A stretch of DNA of 64,000 bases from Sphingomonas naasensis. Its GTDB lineage: Bacteria > Pseudomonadota > Alphaproteobacteria > Sphingomonadales > Sphingomonadaceae. Location: contig NZ_SRXU01000005.1 of assembly GCF_004792695.1 (NCBI RefSeq), positions 248,001-312,000 of the forward strand, given 5' to 3'. Positions within the stretch are counted from its first letter, which is position 1. Each line of letters begins with the position of its first letter. The translations under genes and the position numbers were made by a program. Below are positions 1-12,626 of this stretch, one piece after another. The notes beneath the pieces were generated by a model. That model ran no database searches, was not told where the DNA came from, and saw nothing but the letters and a program-made list of their open reading frames with translations.

Positions 1-1538
1 TTCGCGGGTCCCCCTCCCCCTCGGGGGGAGGATCGCGCGCCCCTCATCACATCGCTCCGCACCGGCAACCGCATCGAGATCGCCGCCGCCTGCCCCGCCG
101 CCCGCGCGCTCGGGCTCCGTCCCGGCATGGCGGTCACCCAGGCGCGCGCGCAGGTGCCGGGGCTCGACATCCGTCCCGCCGACCCCGAAGGCGACCGCGC
201 GCATCTCGCAAGCCTCGCCATCGCGCTCGCGCGGCGCTGGACGCCGACCGTAGCGATCGCCGGCGACGACACGCTGTTCCTCGATTTGACCGGCGTCGCG
301 CATCTGCACGGCGGCGAAGCCAGAATGGCGGCACGACTGCAACGGATGCTCGCGCGGCTGGGCTATAGCGCCTGGATCGCAATCGCCGACACGCCCGGCG
401 CAGCCTGGGCATTGGCGCATTTTCCTTCCTCCACGCGTCAGGCCGGTGGAATATGTGAGCCAGGCAAACAGGTTGACGCCCTCGCGTCGCTGCCGATCGA
501 GACGCTGCGCGTCGACGCCGCCGCCACCGAATTGCTCCACCGACTGGGGGTGTTGACGATCGGCCAGCTCGCTACGATGCCGCGCGCGCCGCTGGTCCGC
601 CGCTTCGGCGCCACGCTCGCGACGCGGCTCGAACAGGCCTTGGGCCGGTTGCCGGAGCCGCTCCACCCCGTCGTCCCGCCCGAGGCGATCGTCACCCAGC
701 AACGCTTCGCCGAGCCGATCGCCACTGCCGAAGCGATCGAGCATTGGCTGGGCGTGCTCGTCCCCAGGCTCGCCGCGGCGCTCGAGGCCGAGGGGCTGGG
801 CGTGCAGGCGCTCGAATGCATCGCCGAACGTGTCGACGGCGTTCCCCAGCGCATCCGCATCGGGCTCGCCCGGCCGAACCGCGATCCCGCGCACCTGCTC
901 CGGCTGCTCAGGCGGCGGATCGAGGATGTCGAACCCGGCTATGGCATCGATGCGATCGCGCTCCATGTCCGCCGCGCCGCGCCGCTGGGCGCCGAGCCGA
1001 TGGTCGAGCGGCTCGACGAGGAGGCCGCGCCCGATCTCGCCACGCTGGTCGACACGCTGGCGACACGGATCGGCCTCGCGGCGATGTGGCGGATGCACCC
1101 GGTGGAAAGCGACGTCCCCGAACGCGCGTCGGCGCGGACCGCAGTGCTCGATCCCCCCGAACGTGGCGGCGCCCGCGCGAAGATCGACGCGGTCGACCAG
1201 CTCGATCGCAGCCCCGCGCTTCATCCCTGGCATCCCGAATGGCCCAAGCCGACGCGGCTGCTGCGCCGCCCCGAGCGGCTCGACCATGTCGTTGCCGAAT
1301 TGCCCGACCATGCCCCGCGCCGCTTCACCTGGCGTGGCCGGCCCCACCGCGTGGTGCGCGCCGACGGGCCCGAACGCGTGCATGGCGAATGGTGGAAGCA
1401 CGTCGCCGAGGCCGAGCATGTCCGCGACTATTTCCGCGTCGAGGATGAGGAGGGCCGCCGCTACTGGCTGTTCCGCCGCGGCGACGGCGAGCGAAGCGCG
1501 ACGGGCGACCTCAGCTGGTATCTCCATGGGGTGTTCGG

Positions 1539-1542
<4 letters not shown>
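1..1542 (+). CDS. imuB: ImuB-type Y-family DNA polymerase homologue, 5' end outside window
   Basis: Reading frame is open to base 1, so the N-terminus is missing; 513 residues are visible. The stretch reading PLITSLRTGNRIEIAAACPA, followed by ALGLRPGMAVTQARAQVPGL, matches the N-terminal region of ImuB proteins, so the ATG at 127 is internal and not the start. A helix-hairpin-helix-like part (around LLHRLGVLTIGQLATMPRAP) and the typical tail ending RATGDLSWYLHGVFG-like (here SATGDLSWYLHGVFG) fit the family. ImuB is known as a catalytically dead Y-family polymerase that links the beta clamp and DnaE2 during SOS mutagenesis. The stop overlaps the dnaE2 start by four bases, so the two are translated together; imuA would be expected just upstream. 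Assignment is firm; lack of polymerase activity is family knowledge. Confidence 0.93.
13..31. repeat. C/G-rich inverted repeat inside the imuB frame
   Basis: CCTCCCCC at 13-20 pairs with GGGGGAGG at 24-31 across a short loop. It resembles the intergenic C-rich hairpins found elsewhere in the window but lies in the imuB reading frame, where it encodes a run of four prolines followed by RGE. Confidence 0.45.
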
Positions 1543-4883
<3,341 letters not shown>

Positions 4884-4895
4884 GGAGTGACGAGC

Positions 4896-5453
4896 ATGAT
4901 GTTTCCCACCACCGGCGAGTCCGTATCCGGCCAGCAGCTGCGCCGCGACGACCAGATGCTCTATTTCATGATCAAGCCCGACCCGGGCGCCGCCAGGGCG
5001 ATGGACGCCCTGCGGCGGCAACATGATATGGCGCGCAAATATGCCGTCGAGCGCTTCCACATCACGCTCCTGCCCTTCGGCGACATCCGATTGATCTCGC
5101 CGGAGACCGTAGATCGCATCCGTCATGCGGCCGCATCGCTGCAGGCCGAACCGTTCGAAGTCGCGCTCAACCGGATCAGCGGCAATGCCCTTGTCGGCGG
5201 CAGGACGCAGGCGCTGCGCGCTTTCCAGCGCCTGCTTGTGGCGCGCCTCGGCGCCTTCGGAATCGAGATTCCGGACTATGCCTTCCATCCGCACGCTTCG
5301 CTCACTTATGAGGAATGGCAGCAGCGCAATATTCCCGTTCCGCCGATCGCGTGGCAGGCCAGGCAGCTCCTGCTGATCAACAGCGTGCACGGCAAAGGCC
5401 ATGCGGTCGTGGGCAGCTGGGAGCTGACGGCGCGCCAAGGCTCGCTCTTCTGA
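4896..5453 (+). CDS. 2H phosphoesterase superfamily protein (LigT / 2'-5' RNA ligase-like)
   Basis: 185 residues. Two H-x-T/S motifs are visible: HITL at residues 55-58 and HASL at 133-136. These supply the paired histidines of the 2H phosphoesterase active site, which acts on 2'-5' phosphodiester or cyclic phosphate bonds of RNA or nucleotides. The ATG at 4896 has GGAG eight bases upstream; a GTG at 4887 is possible but overlaps that Shine-Dalgarno. The gene starts 12 bases after the dnaE2 stop, so it is probably cotranscribed with the mutasome genes. Natural substrate is unknown; a link to DNA damage is inferred from position only. Confidence 0.85.
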   Translation: MMFPTTGESVSGQQLRRDDQMLYFMIKPDPGAARAMDALRRQHDMARKYAVERFHITLLPFGDIRLISPETVDRIRHAAASLQAEPFEVALNRISGNALVGGRTQALRAFQRLLVARLGAFGIEIPDYAFHPHASLTYEEWQQRNIPVPPIAWQARQLLLINSVHGKGHAVVGSWELTARQGSLF

Positions 5454-5501
5454 TCGCTCCCGAATTTGCGCTTCCCGCGTTTAGCCTCCAGGAGGCCGCG
5501 G

Positions 5502-7124
5502 ATGTTGCGCCTGTCCGGACTCTCGCTGCCGCTCGATCACCCCGCCGATGCGCTGCCCGAAGCGATCTGCGCGCGGTTGGGGATCGAACGCGCGGCGCTC
5601 AGGGGTTGGACGCTCTACCGCCGCGGCAACGATGCGCGCCGCCGCAACGCGATCCAGCTGGTCTACACGCTCGATATCGAACTCGACGGCGAGGCGGAGC
5701 TGCTCGCGCGCTTCGCCGGCGACAAGGACGTGCGGCCGACGCCCGACATGACCTATCGCTTTCCCGATCGCGCGCCCGAGGGCTGGCAGGGCCTCCGCCC
5801 GGTGGTGATCGGCGCGGGGCCGTGCGGGCTGTTCGCCGGACTGATCCTCGCCCAGATGGGCTTCCGCCCGATCATCCTCGATCGCGGCAAGGTGGTGCGC
5901 CAGCGGACCAAGGATACCTGGGGGCTGTGGCGGCGCGGCGAGCTCGACCCCGACTCGAACGTCCAGTTCGGCGAGGGCGGCGCGGGCACCTTCTCCGACG
6001 GCAAGCTCTATTGCCGGGTCAAGGATCCGCGCTTCCTCGGCCGCAAGGTGCTCGAGGAGTTCGTCAGGGCGGGCGCGCCCGACGACATCCTGTGGGAGGC
6101 GCACCCGCATATCGGCACCTTCCGCCTCGTCACCATGGTCGAGAGCATGCGCGCGGCGATCGAGGAACTGGGCGGCGAATATCGCTGGCAGACCCGGGTC
6201 GACGATCTCGAACTCGAGCGGCTGCCCGATGGGCGGCAGCGCGTGCGCGGGCTGCATCTTCACGACGGCAGCTTCCTCGAGACCGACCATGTCGTGCTCG
6301 CGGTGGGGCACAGCGCGCGACCGACCTTCGAGATGCTCCATCGCCGCGGCGTCCATATGGAGGCCAAGCCCTTCGCGATCGGCGTGCGGATCGAACATCC
6401 GCAGAGCTGGATCGATCAGGCGCGCTTCGGCAAATGCGCCAAACATCCCGATCTCGGCGCGGCGGCGTACAGCCTCGTCCACCACGCCTCCAACGGGCGC
6501 TCGGTCTACAGTTTCTGCATGTGCCCGGGCGGGCGCGTTGTCGCGGCGACCTCGGAGGAGGGCCGTGTCGTCACCAACGGGATGAGCCAATATTCGCGCG
6601 CCGAGTTCAACGCCAATTCGGGGCTCGTCGTGGCGATCGATCCGGCGCGCGACTATCCGGGCGGGCCGCTCGCCGGGATCGAGCTCCAGCGCCATTGGGA
6701 GGATCGCGCGTTCATCGCCGGCGGCTCCAACTATCATGCGCCGGGGCAGCTGGTCGGCGATCTGCTCGCCGGGCGCCCCTCGACCGCGCTCGGCGAAGTC
6801 ACCCCTTCGTACAAGCCGGGGGTGACGATGACCGACCTCTCGGCCTGCCTGCCGCCCTTCGTGATCGAGGCGTTTCGCGAGGCGCTCCCCGTGTTCGGCC
6901 GCCAGATCGCGCGCTACGACCATCCCGACGCGGTGATGACCGGCGTCGAGACGCGCACCTCCTCGCCGGTGCGGATCACCCGCGGCAAGGATCATCAGAG
7001 CCTCAATGTCGAGCGGCTGTTTCCCGCCGGCGAAGGCGCGGGCTATGCCGGCGGCATCCTCTCGGCCGCGATCGACGGGATCAAGGCGGCGGAGGCGGTG
7101 GCGCGGAGCATCGTGGGGGGGTGA
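5502..7124 (+). CDS. FAD-dependent dehydrogenase family protein (COG2509-like)
   Basis: 540 residues. A small N-terminal domain of about 95 residues precedes a Rossmann FAD site, VVIGAGPCGLFAG, with GAGPCG at residues 104-109. Further conserved stretches are FGEGGAGTFSDGKL, a cysteine-containing FCMCPGG segment and the C-terminal PAGEGAGYAGGI. This architecture fits the uncharacterised FAD-dependent dehydrogenases of COG2509; the redox substrate is unknown. The ATG at 5502 is preceded by AGGAGG six bases upstream, which rules out the ATG-less extension from 5466. It stands as a separate unit ahead of a paired inverted repeat. Confidence 0.88.
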   Translation: MLRLSGLSLPLDHPADALPEAICARLGIERAALRGWTLYRRGNDARRRNAIQLVYTLDIELDGEAELLARFAGDKDVRPTPDMTYRFPDRAPEGWQGLRPVVIGAGPCGLFAGLILAQMGFRPIILDRGKVVRQRTKDTWGLWRRGELDPDSNVQFGEGGAGTFSDGKLYCRVKDPRFLGRKVLEEFVRAGAPDDILWEAHPHIGTFRLVTMVESMRAAIEELGGEYRWQTRVDDLELERLPDGRQRVRGLHLHDGSFLETDHVVLAVGHSARPTFEMLHRRGVHMEAKPFAIGVRIEHPQSWIDQARFGKCAKHPDLGAAAYSLVHHASNGRSVYSFCMCPGGRVVAATSEEGRVVTNGMSQYSRAEFNANSGLVVAIDPARDYPGGPLAGIELQRHWEDRAFIAGGSNYHAPGQLVGDLLAGRPSTALGEVTPSYKPGVTMTDLSACLPPFVIEAFREALPVFGRQIARYDHPDAVMTGVETRTSSPVRITRGKDHQSLNVERLFPAGEGAGYAGGILSAAIDGIKAAEAVARSIVGG

Positions 7125-7135
7125 TTCGCGGCCCG

Positions 7136-7212
7136 GTGCTCCTGCGGAAGCAGGAGCCCGGAGCCACAGGCGATATGCTCGGCGCCCTGGGCTCCTGCTT
7201 TCGCAGGAGCAC
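7136..7212. repeat. Paired REP-like inverted repeat between convergent genes
   Basis: Two 24-base arms, 7136-7159 and 7189-7212, are reverse complements with one mismatch. Each arm is itself a hairpin (GCTCCTGC, four-base loop, GCAGGAGC). The pair lies between the convergent FAD-enzyme and FAH-family genes. It has the geometry of a bacterial interspersed mosaic element and could also end transcription from both sides, although no T-tract follows. Confidence 0.75.
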
Positions 7213-7221
7213 GGTTAGGCT

Positions 7222-8226
7222 TCAGCCTCCCACGGTCTGCTCGATCACCCCGAAGATCGAGTGGTGCTTGTCATCCTCGGCCCAGATGCGGACGGTGTCG
7301 CCGGGCTTGAGGAACGGCGTTTCGGGCTTGCCGCCGCGGATCGTCTCGATCGTGCGGATCTCGGCGAGGCACGAATAGCCGACCCCTCCCTCGGCGACCG
7401 GCTTGCCCGGGCCGCCGTCGCCATCGCGATTCGAGACGGTGCCCGAGCCGATGATCGTCCCGGCGCCGAGCGCGCGCGTCTTCGCGGCGTGGGCGATCAG
7501 CGTGCCGAAATCGAAGGTCATGTCCTCGCCCGCCTCGGCGCGGCCGAAGGGCTGGCCGTTCAAGTCGACCATCAGCTTGCGGTGGAGCTTGCCGTCCTTC
7601 CACCACTCGCTCAGCGCATCGGGTGTGACGAACACCGGCGAGAAGGCGCTCGCCGGCTTGGACTGGAAGAAGCCGAAGCCCTTGGCCAACTCGTCGGGGA
7701 TCAGGTTGCGGAGCGACACGTCGTTGGTGAGCCCGACGAGCCGGATCGCGGCCAGCGCCTGCTCGCGCGACGCCCCGAGCGGCACGTCGCCGGTGACGAC
7801 GACGACCTCGCCCTCGAGATCGCAGCCCCAGGCTTCGTCGGCGAGCGGGATCGAATCGCGCGCGCCGAGAAATCCGTCGCTGCCGCCCTGGTACATCAGC
7901 GGATCGTGCCAGAAACTGTCGGGCATCTCGGCGCCGCGCGCCTGCCGGACCAGCGCGACATGGTTCACATAGGCCGAGCCATCGGCCCATTGATAGGCGC
8001 GCGGCAGCGGCGCGGCGGCCTGACGCTCATGGAAGCGCAGCATCGGGATCGTCTCATGCTCGAGATCGGTGGCGAGGTTGCGCAGATCGGCTTCGACCCG
8101 CTCCCAATCGTCGAGCGCCGCCTGCAGCGTCGGCGCGATGTGCGTGGCGTCGGCGCACCATGCCAGATCGTTCGACACGACGACGAGCTTGCCGTCGCGA
8201 CCGTGTTTGAGGCTGGCAAGTTTCAT
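7222..8226 (-). CDS. Fumarylacetoacetate hydrolase family protein
   Basis: 334 residues starting MKLASLKHGRDGKLVVVSND, which is a common FAH-family N-terminus. GGAGAG sits upstream of the ATG at 8226. The core includes WGCDLEGEVVVVTGDV, with acidic metal-binding residues, and the FGTLIAHAAKTRALGAGTII and GSGTVSNRD segments typical of the fold. The family cleaves C-C bonds of acylpyruvate or fumarylacetoacetate-type compounds, often in aromatic degradation. No tyrosine-degradation partners are adjacent, so the exact substrate is undecided. It is divergent from purA. Confidence 0.9.
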   Translation of the reverse strand: MKLASLKHGRDGKLVVVSNDLAWCADATHIAPTLQAALDDWERVEADLRNLATDLEHETIPMLRFHERQAAAPLPRAYQWADGSAYVNHVALVRQARGAEMPDSFWHDPLMYQGGSDGFLGARDSIPLADEAWGCDLEGEVVVVTGDVPLGASREQALAAIRLVGLTNDVSLRNLIPDELAKGFGFFQSKPASAFSPVFVTPDALSEWWKDGKLHRKLMVDLNGQPFGRAEAGEDMTFDFGTLIAHAAKTRALGAGTIIGSGTVSNRDGDGGPGKPVAEGGVGYSCLAEIRTIETIRGGKPETPFLKPGDTVRIWAEDDKHHSIFGVIEQTVGG

Positions 8227-8474
8227 GCTGTTCTCTCCTTTTGCTCCAGCATAGGGCGGAGCGCCGCCAAGTCGAGCGGCTGGCGGCAAGACGCTTCAGC
8301 GCGTTCGCGCGCCCGCCGCACCGATGAAATAGCATAGGCACTTGACGCGCCCTGCCCCGGGGGCCATTGGCGCCGCGGCTTCGGGGCAGTGCCCACCGGC
8401 CCCCGTCCCGCCCAGCCGCCGAGTCCTGTCGAAGGGCGGCTTTGGGTCCGTCCGGCAGGCGGAGACGTGTATCC

Positions 8475-9764
8475 ATGGCAAATGTCGCAGTGATCGGCGC
8501 CCAATGGGGTGACGAAGGCAAAGGCAAGATCGTCGACTGGCTGGCGGAGCGCGCCGATGTCGTCGTGCGCTTCCAGGGCGGGCACAATGCCGGCCACACC
8601 CTCGTCGTCGGCGAGAAGGTCTACAAGCTGTCGCTGCTCCCCTCGGGAATCGTTCGCGGCACGCCGAGCGTAATCGGCAACGGCGTCGTGCTCGATCCGT
8701 GGCATCTCAAGGCCGAGGTCGAGAAGCTGCGCGGCCAAGGCGTCGACGTGACCCCCGACACGCTCAAGATCGCCGACACCTGCCCGCTGATCCTGCCCTT
8801 CCACCGCGATCTCGACGCGCTGCGCGAGGACGCCAGCGGCGCGGGCAAGATCGGCACCACCCGCCGCGGCATCGGCCCGGCCTATGAGGACAAGGTCGGC
8901 CGTCGCGCGATCCGCGTCTGCGACCTCGCGCATCTCGACGAGCTCGGGCCGCAGCTCGATCGGCTGCTCGCGCATCACGACGCGCTGCGCGCCGGCTTCA
9001 ACGAGCCCGCGATCGACCGCGACGCGCTGATTGCCGAGCTGCGCGATATCGCGGGGTTCGTCCTTCCCTTCGCCCAACCGGTGTGGCGGATGCTCAACGA
9101 AGCGCGCGGCCGCGGACGCCGCATCCTGTTCGAAGGCGCGCAGGGCGTGCTGCTCGACATCGATCACGGCACCTACCCGTTCGTCACGTCGTCGAACACC
9201 GTCGCCGGCACCGCAGCGAGCGGTTCGGGGATGGGCCCCGGCGCGGTCGGCTTCGTGCTCGGCATCGCCAAGGCCTATACGACGCGCGTCGGCTCGGGCC
9301 CTTTCCCGAGCGAGCAGGACAATGACATCGGCGAGCGCCTCGGCACGCGCGGGCATGAATTCGGCACGGTCACGGGGCGCAAGCGCCGCTGCGGCTGGCT
9401 CGACGCGGTGCTGCTGCGCCAGTCGGCGGCAGTATCGGGGATCACCGGGATCGCGCTGACCAAGATCGACGTGCTCGACGGGTTCGAGGAAATCGCGATC
9501 TGTACCGGGTACAAGCTGCGCGGCGAGACACTCGATTATTATCCGTCGAACGCGCAGGATCAGGCTGCAATCGAGCCGATCTACGAGACGATGCCCGGCT
9601 GGTCCGAATCGACCGCGGGGGCACGCAGTTGGGCCGAACTGCCCGCCGCGGCGATCAAATATATCCGCCGGCTGGAAGAGCTGATCCAGTGCCCGGTGAC
9701 CTTGGTCTCGACCAGCCCCGAGCGCGACGACACGATTCTGGTCCGCGATCCGTTCGCGGACTGA
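8475..9764 (+). CDS. purA: Adenylosuccinate synthetase
   Basis: 429 residues, full length. It catalyses GTP-dependent condensation of IMP with aspartate in AMP synthesis, in the cytoplasm. The N-terminus [12 protein letters not shown] places the catalytic Asp at residue 13. GGHNAGHT contains the second catalytic residue, His41, and [14 protein letters not shown] and [12 protein letters not shown] are further family blocks. The start at 8475 is preceded by GGAG at 8461-8464 and gives the canonical [12 protein letters not shown] beginning; longer in-frame starts are not family-like. It is monocistronic, followed by a hairpin and a convergent small gene. Confidence 0.98.
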   Translation: MANVAVIGAQWGDEGKGKIVDWLAERADVVVRFQGGHNAGHTLVVGEKVYKLSLLPSGIVRGTPSVIGNGVVLDPWHLKAEVEKLRGQGVDVTPDTLKIADTCPLILPFHRDLDALREDASGAGKIGTTRRGIGPAYEDKVGRRAIRVCDLAHLDELGPQLDRLLAHHDALRAGFNEPAIDRDALIAELRDIAGFVLPFAQPVWRMLNEARGRGRRILFEGAQGVLLDIDHGTYPFVTSSNTVAGTAASGSGMGPGAVGFVLGIAKAYTTRVGSGPFPSEQDNDIGERLGTRGHEFGTVTGRKRRCGWLDAVLLRQSAAVSGITGIALTKIDVLDGFEEIAICTGYKLRGETLDYYPSNAQDQAAIEPIYETMPGWSESTAGARSWAELPAAAIKYIRRLEELIQCPVTLVSTSPERDDTILVRDPFAD

Positions 9765-9774
9765 CGAGGAAGGA

Positions 9775-9798
9775 GCCCCGACGGTCTACCGCCGGGGC
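9775..9798. terminator. Hairpin between purA and the convergent small gene
   Basis: GCCCCG (9775-9780) and CGG (9782-9784) pair with CCG (9789-9791) and CGGGGC (9793-9798) around a TCTA loop with one mismatch. No T-tract follows, so it is a candidate rather than a classical intrinsic terminator. Confidence 0.45.
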
Positions 9799-9810
9799 CC
9801 CTGACCTGCC

Positions 9811-10122
9811 TTAGCGCTGCGGCGTCGGCGCGGCCGGATCGGCCGGCGGCGTCGTGGTGCCACCGGCGCTAGGATCGCTCGGAGCCGTTGTCGACGGTGC
9901 GGTCGAAGGATCGCCGGCGGTGCCGCTGCCCGTCGTGCCGCTGTCGGGCGTCGTCGACGTGGTCGTGTCCGCACTCGGATCGCTGCGCTTTTCCTTCTTG
10001 TGCTTCTTGTGGGTCTGGGCGCTGTCGGATGCCGACGGATCGCTCGACTGCGGCGCCGTCTGCGCGATCGCGACGGTAGGAAGCAGCATCGCACCGGCAA
10101 GGAACAAGGTGAGCTTACGCAT
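9811..10122 (-). CDS. Small exported Ser/Thr/Pro-rich protein of unknown function
   Basis: 103 residues. A clear signal peptide (MRKLTLFLAGAMLLPTVAIA, cleavage likely after AIA/QT) is followed by a low-complexity segment rich in Ser, Thr, Asp, Pro and Gly. A short basic patch, THKKHKKEKR, lies about 45 residues in. AGGAG lies eight bases before the ATG at 10122, so longer in-frame extensions are unlikely. No catalytic domain is visible; it is probably a disordered periplasmic or surface protein. It sits downstream of aroC on the same strand. Confidence 0.75.
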   Translation of the reverse strand: MRKLTLFLAGAMLLPTVAIAQTAPQSSDPSASDSAQTHKKHKKEKRSDPSADTTTSTTPDSGTTGSGTAGDPSTAPSTTAPSDPSAGGTTTPPADPAAPTPQR

Positions 10123-10252
10123 GTTGTACACTCCTGCATTGACCAAAAATGGCAGGAAGTGAACGGCCTCGTCGGGCGCAGGGTTGCGTGCGGCGGGGTC
10201 GCTTCGCCGCTGCGACAAAACCGATGGACCCCGAGCCGAGACTAGCGCGGGA

Positions 10253-11320
10253 TCAGCCGCACTGCGCCCTGTGCAACAGCTTCTGATCGGCCAGAACCAG
10301 CGCAACCATCGCCTCGACCACCGGCGCGCCGCGGATGCCGACACAGGGATCGTGCCGGCCCTTGGTGCGGATCTCCGTCGCCTCGCCCTCGCGGGTGATC
10401 GTCTCGACCGGCGTCAGGATCGAACTGGTCGGCTTGAACGCCACGCGGACGAGCACCGGCTGGCCGGTCGAGATTCCCCCGGCGATGCCGCCGGCATGGT
10501 TGGCAAGGAAATGCACGCCGTCCGGCCCCGGACGCATCGCATCGGCATTCTGCTCGCCGCTGAGCGTCGCCGCGGCGAAGCCGTCGCCGATCTCGACGCC
10601 CTTGACGGCATTGATCGACATGCAGGCGGCAGCGAGTTCGCTGTCGAGCTTGGCGTAGAGCGGCGCGCCCCAGCCCGGCGGCACGCCGATCGCTTCGCAG
10701 GCGATCACTGCGCCGAGCGACGAGCCGGCCTTACGCGCGTCGTCGACCAGCGTCTCCCAGCGCTTGGCCGCCGCCGCATCGGGGCAGAAGAACGGGTTGC
10801 GGTCGATCTCGTCGGCGTCGAAATTGGCGGGATCGATCGCATCGCCGCCGATCGCCTCGACCCAGGCGCGGATCTTCACTTCGGGGATGGCGAGCCGCGC
10901 GACTGCGCCGGCGGCGACGCGCGCTGCGGTCTCGCGGGCCGAGGAACGACCGCCGCCGCGATAGTCGCGAAAGCCGTATTTCTGGTCATAGGCATAGTCG
11001 GCATGGCCGGGGCGATAGGCGGCCGCGACTTCCGAATAGTCCTTCGAGCGCTGGTCGACATTCTCGATCATCAGGCTGATCGGCGTGCCGGTGGTGCGCC
11101 CTTCGAACACGCCCGAGAGGATGCGGACCTGATCGGGCTCCTGCCGCTGCGTGGTGAAACGCGACTGCCCCGGACGGCGCTTGTCGAGAAAGGGCTGGAT
11201 ATCGGCTTCCGAGAGCGCGAGCCCCGGCGGACAGCCATCGACCACGGCGCCGAGCGCCGGCCCATGGCTCTCGCCCCAGGTAGTGAAGCGGAACACGCGA
11301 CCGAAGGTGTTGAAGCTCAT
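10253..11320 (-). CDS. aroC: Chorismate synthase
   Basis: 355 residues, normal length. It converts 5-enolpyruvylshikimate-3-phosphate to chorismate with reduced FMN, the last shikimate-pathway step. Family signatures are [18 protein letters not shown] near the N-terminus, [15 protein letters not shown] and [20 protein letters not shown] in the middle, and the C-terminal [20 protein letters not shown]. The start MSFNTFGR is typical. The gene is separated from the upstream RAMA-like gene by only 41 bases, so readthrough from that gene is possible. Confidence 0.98.
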   Translation of the reverse strand: MSFNTFGRVFRFTTWGESHGPALGAVVDGCPPGLALSEADIQPFLDKRRPGQSRFTTQRQEPDQVRILSGVFEGRTTGTPISLMIENVDQRSKDYSEVAAAYRPGHADYAYDQKYGFRDYRGGGRSSARETAARVAAGAVARLAIPEVKIRAWVEAIGGDAIDPANFDADEIDRNPFFCPDAAAAKRWETLVDDARKAGSSLGAVIACEAIGVPPGWGAPLYAKLDSELAAACMSINAVKGVEIGDGFAAATLSGEQNADAMRPGPDGVHFLANHAGGIAGGISTGQPVLVRVAFKPTSSILTPVETITREGEATEIRTKGRHDPCVGIRGAPVVEAMVALVLADQKLLHRAQCG

Positions 11321-11361
11321 TTAGCCGCCCCCGTCTCATATAGCTCCACGTCCGACAACCC

Positions 11362-11754
11362 TCAGCTACGCAGAGTGTCAGCTTTTACCCAAGAGCCATC
11401 CGCCCGGTGCACTTCCCAAAACTGCCATCCATTGGCTTCGTGTCCGGCCGCTGCCTTTGCCGCAGGAGAAAGCCCACCATAGACTTTGCCTTCAAATTCG
11501 ACGCCACCGGCAGTGATCCGTGCGATAGCCGTTTTCCCGCCTCGGAACCTGTGCTGCAACTCTTGGCCGACCTTGAACGCCACGCCTTCGCTCAGCCAAC
11601 TCGTTGCGAAGGCAGCCTTAATGCCATCCATAATTCCTTTTTTAGGTGGCAGTCCGAGCGCAGAGCGCACCACATCACCTTCAGTAACGCTCTCGTCCGG
11701 GCGTCGAGCAGTTATGGCCTTGAACGTGTCGAAATCCACCTCAATCGTGGGCAT
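11362..11754 (-). CDS. Putative DNA-binding protein: SeqA-N/RHH-like N-terminus plus RAMA/DUF4357-like C-terminus
   Basis: 130 residues. The N-terminal part (PTIEVDFDTFKAI, then ESVTEGDVVRSALGLP) has the strand-helix-helix look of the SeqA N-terminal/ribbon-helix-helix fold. The C-terminal part (RFRGGKTAIARITAGGVEFE, then LSPAAKAAAG and ANGWQFWEV) resembles RAMA or DUF4357 domains, which occur with restriction enzymes and adenine methylases. GGAGG lies five bases before the ATG at 11754; the ATG at 11766 would add MEAD. Base composition is visibly less GC-rich than in the neighbouring aroC and fabI, and an AT-rich promoter-like stretch lies upstream at 11775-11822, so recent acquisition is likely. 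A role as a reader of modified DNA is inference. Confidence 0.7.
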   Translation of the reverse strand: MPTIEVDFDTFKAITARRPDESVTEGDVVRSALGLPPKKGIMDGIKAAFATSWLSEGVAFKVGQELQHRFRGGKTAIARITAGGVEFEGKVYGGLSPAAKAAAGHEANGWQFWEVHRADGSWVKADTLRS

Positions 11755-11822
11755 GTCAGCCTCCATGAGCCTGCGGAGCGCAATGCTTTGCAGAACTTTA
11801 AAGGGCTGTAAAGTACTTTATA

Positions 11823-12626
11823 TTACACCAGCGAGATGTCGGGTGCGTCCTCGGCCTTCATGCCGATGACGTTGTAGCCGGCATCGACATGATGCGTCTC
11901 GCCGGTGACGCCCGACGACAGATCGGAGAGCAGATAGAGGCCGGCGCCGCCGACATCCTCGATCGTGACATTGCGCTTGAGCGGCGAATTGAGCTCGTTC
12001 CACTTCAGGATCAGGCGGAAGTCGCCGATCCCCGAGGCGGCCAGCGTCTTGATCGGTCCGGCCGAGATCGCGTTGACCCGGATATTGTCGCGACCGAGAT
12101 CGACCGCGAGATACTGGACGCTGGTCTCGAGCGCGGCCTTGGCGACGCCCATCACGTTATAGTGCGGGATCACCTTCTCGGCGCCGTAATAGCTCAGCGT
12201 CAGCAGGCTGCCGCCGTTTGGCATCATCGCCGCCGCGCGCTTGCAGACCGCGACGAACGAATAGACGCTGATGTTCATCGTCATCAGGAAATTGTCGAGG
12301 CTGGTGTCGACATAGCCGCCGCGCAGCTCGTTCTTGTCCGAGAAGCCGATCGCGTGGACGACGAAGTCGATCGTCGGCCAGCGCTCGGCCAGCGTCGCGA
12401 AGGTCTTGTCGAGCTCGGCCATGTCCGAGACGTCGCAATCGATCAGGAAATCGCTGCCGAGCTGTTCGGCGAGCGGGCGCACGCGCTTCTCGAGCGCTTC
12501 ACCCTGATAGCTGAACGCGAGCTCGGCGCCCTGTTCCCGCAGTTTCTGGGCGATCCCCCAGGCGAGCGAACGATCGTTCGCAAGTCCCATGATCAGCCCG
12601 CGCTTGCCCTGCATCAATCCCGTCAC
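11823..12626 (-). CDS. fabI: Enoyl-[acyl-carrier-protein] reductase (NADH)
   Basis: 267 residues from the GTG at 12626 (MTGLMQGKRGLIMGLANDRS). This start overlaps the upstream BrkB-family stop as GTGA and is preceded by GGAGG; the ATG at 12614 would give 263 residues. It is a short-chain-dehydrogenase-type reductase of the last step of fatty-acid elongation. The Y-x6-K catalytic signature appears as YNVMGVAK in PHYNVMGVAKAALETSVQYL. The C-terminal GVTGETHHVDAGYNVIGM is typical of FabI. It is translationally coupled to the membrane protein upstream. Confidence 0.97.
   Translation of the reverse strand: MTGLMQGKRGLIMGLANDRSLAWGIAQKLREQGAELAFSYQGEALEKRVRPLAEQLGSDFLIDCDVSDMAELDKTFATLAERWPTIDFVVHAIGFSDKNELRGGYVDTSLDNFLMTMNISVYSFVAVCKRAAAMMPNGGSLLTLSYYGAEKVIPHYNVMGVAKAALETSVQYLAVDLGRDNIRVNAISAGPIKTLAASGIGDFRLILKWNELNSPLKRNVTIEDVGGAGLYLLSDLSSGVTGETHHVDAGYNVIGMKAEDAPDISLV

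Noticed and set aside
8227..8474. The 248-base gap between the FAH-family gene and purA as a possible riboswitch or small RNA
   Set aside because: No conserved purine-riboswitch core or clear stem-loop series was found. Only a TTGACG-like hexamer without a matching -10 was seen.
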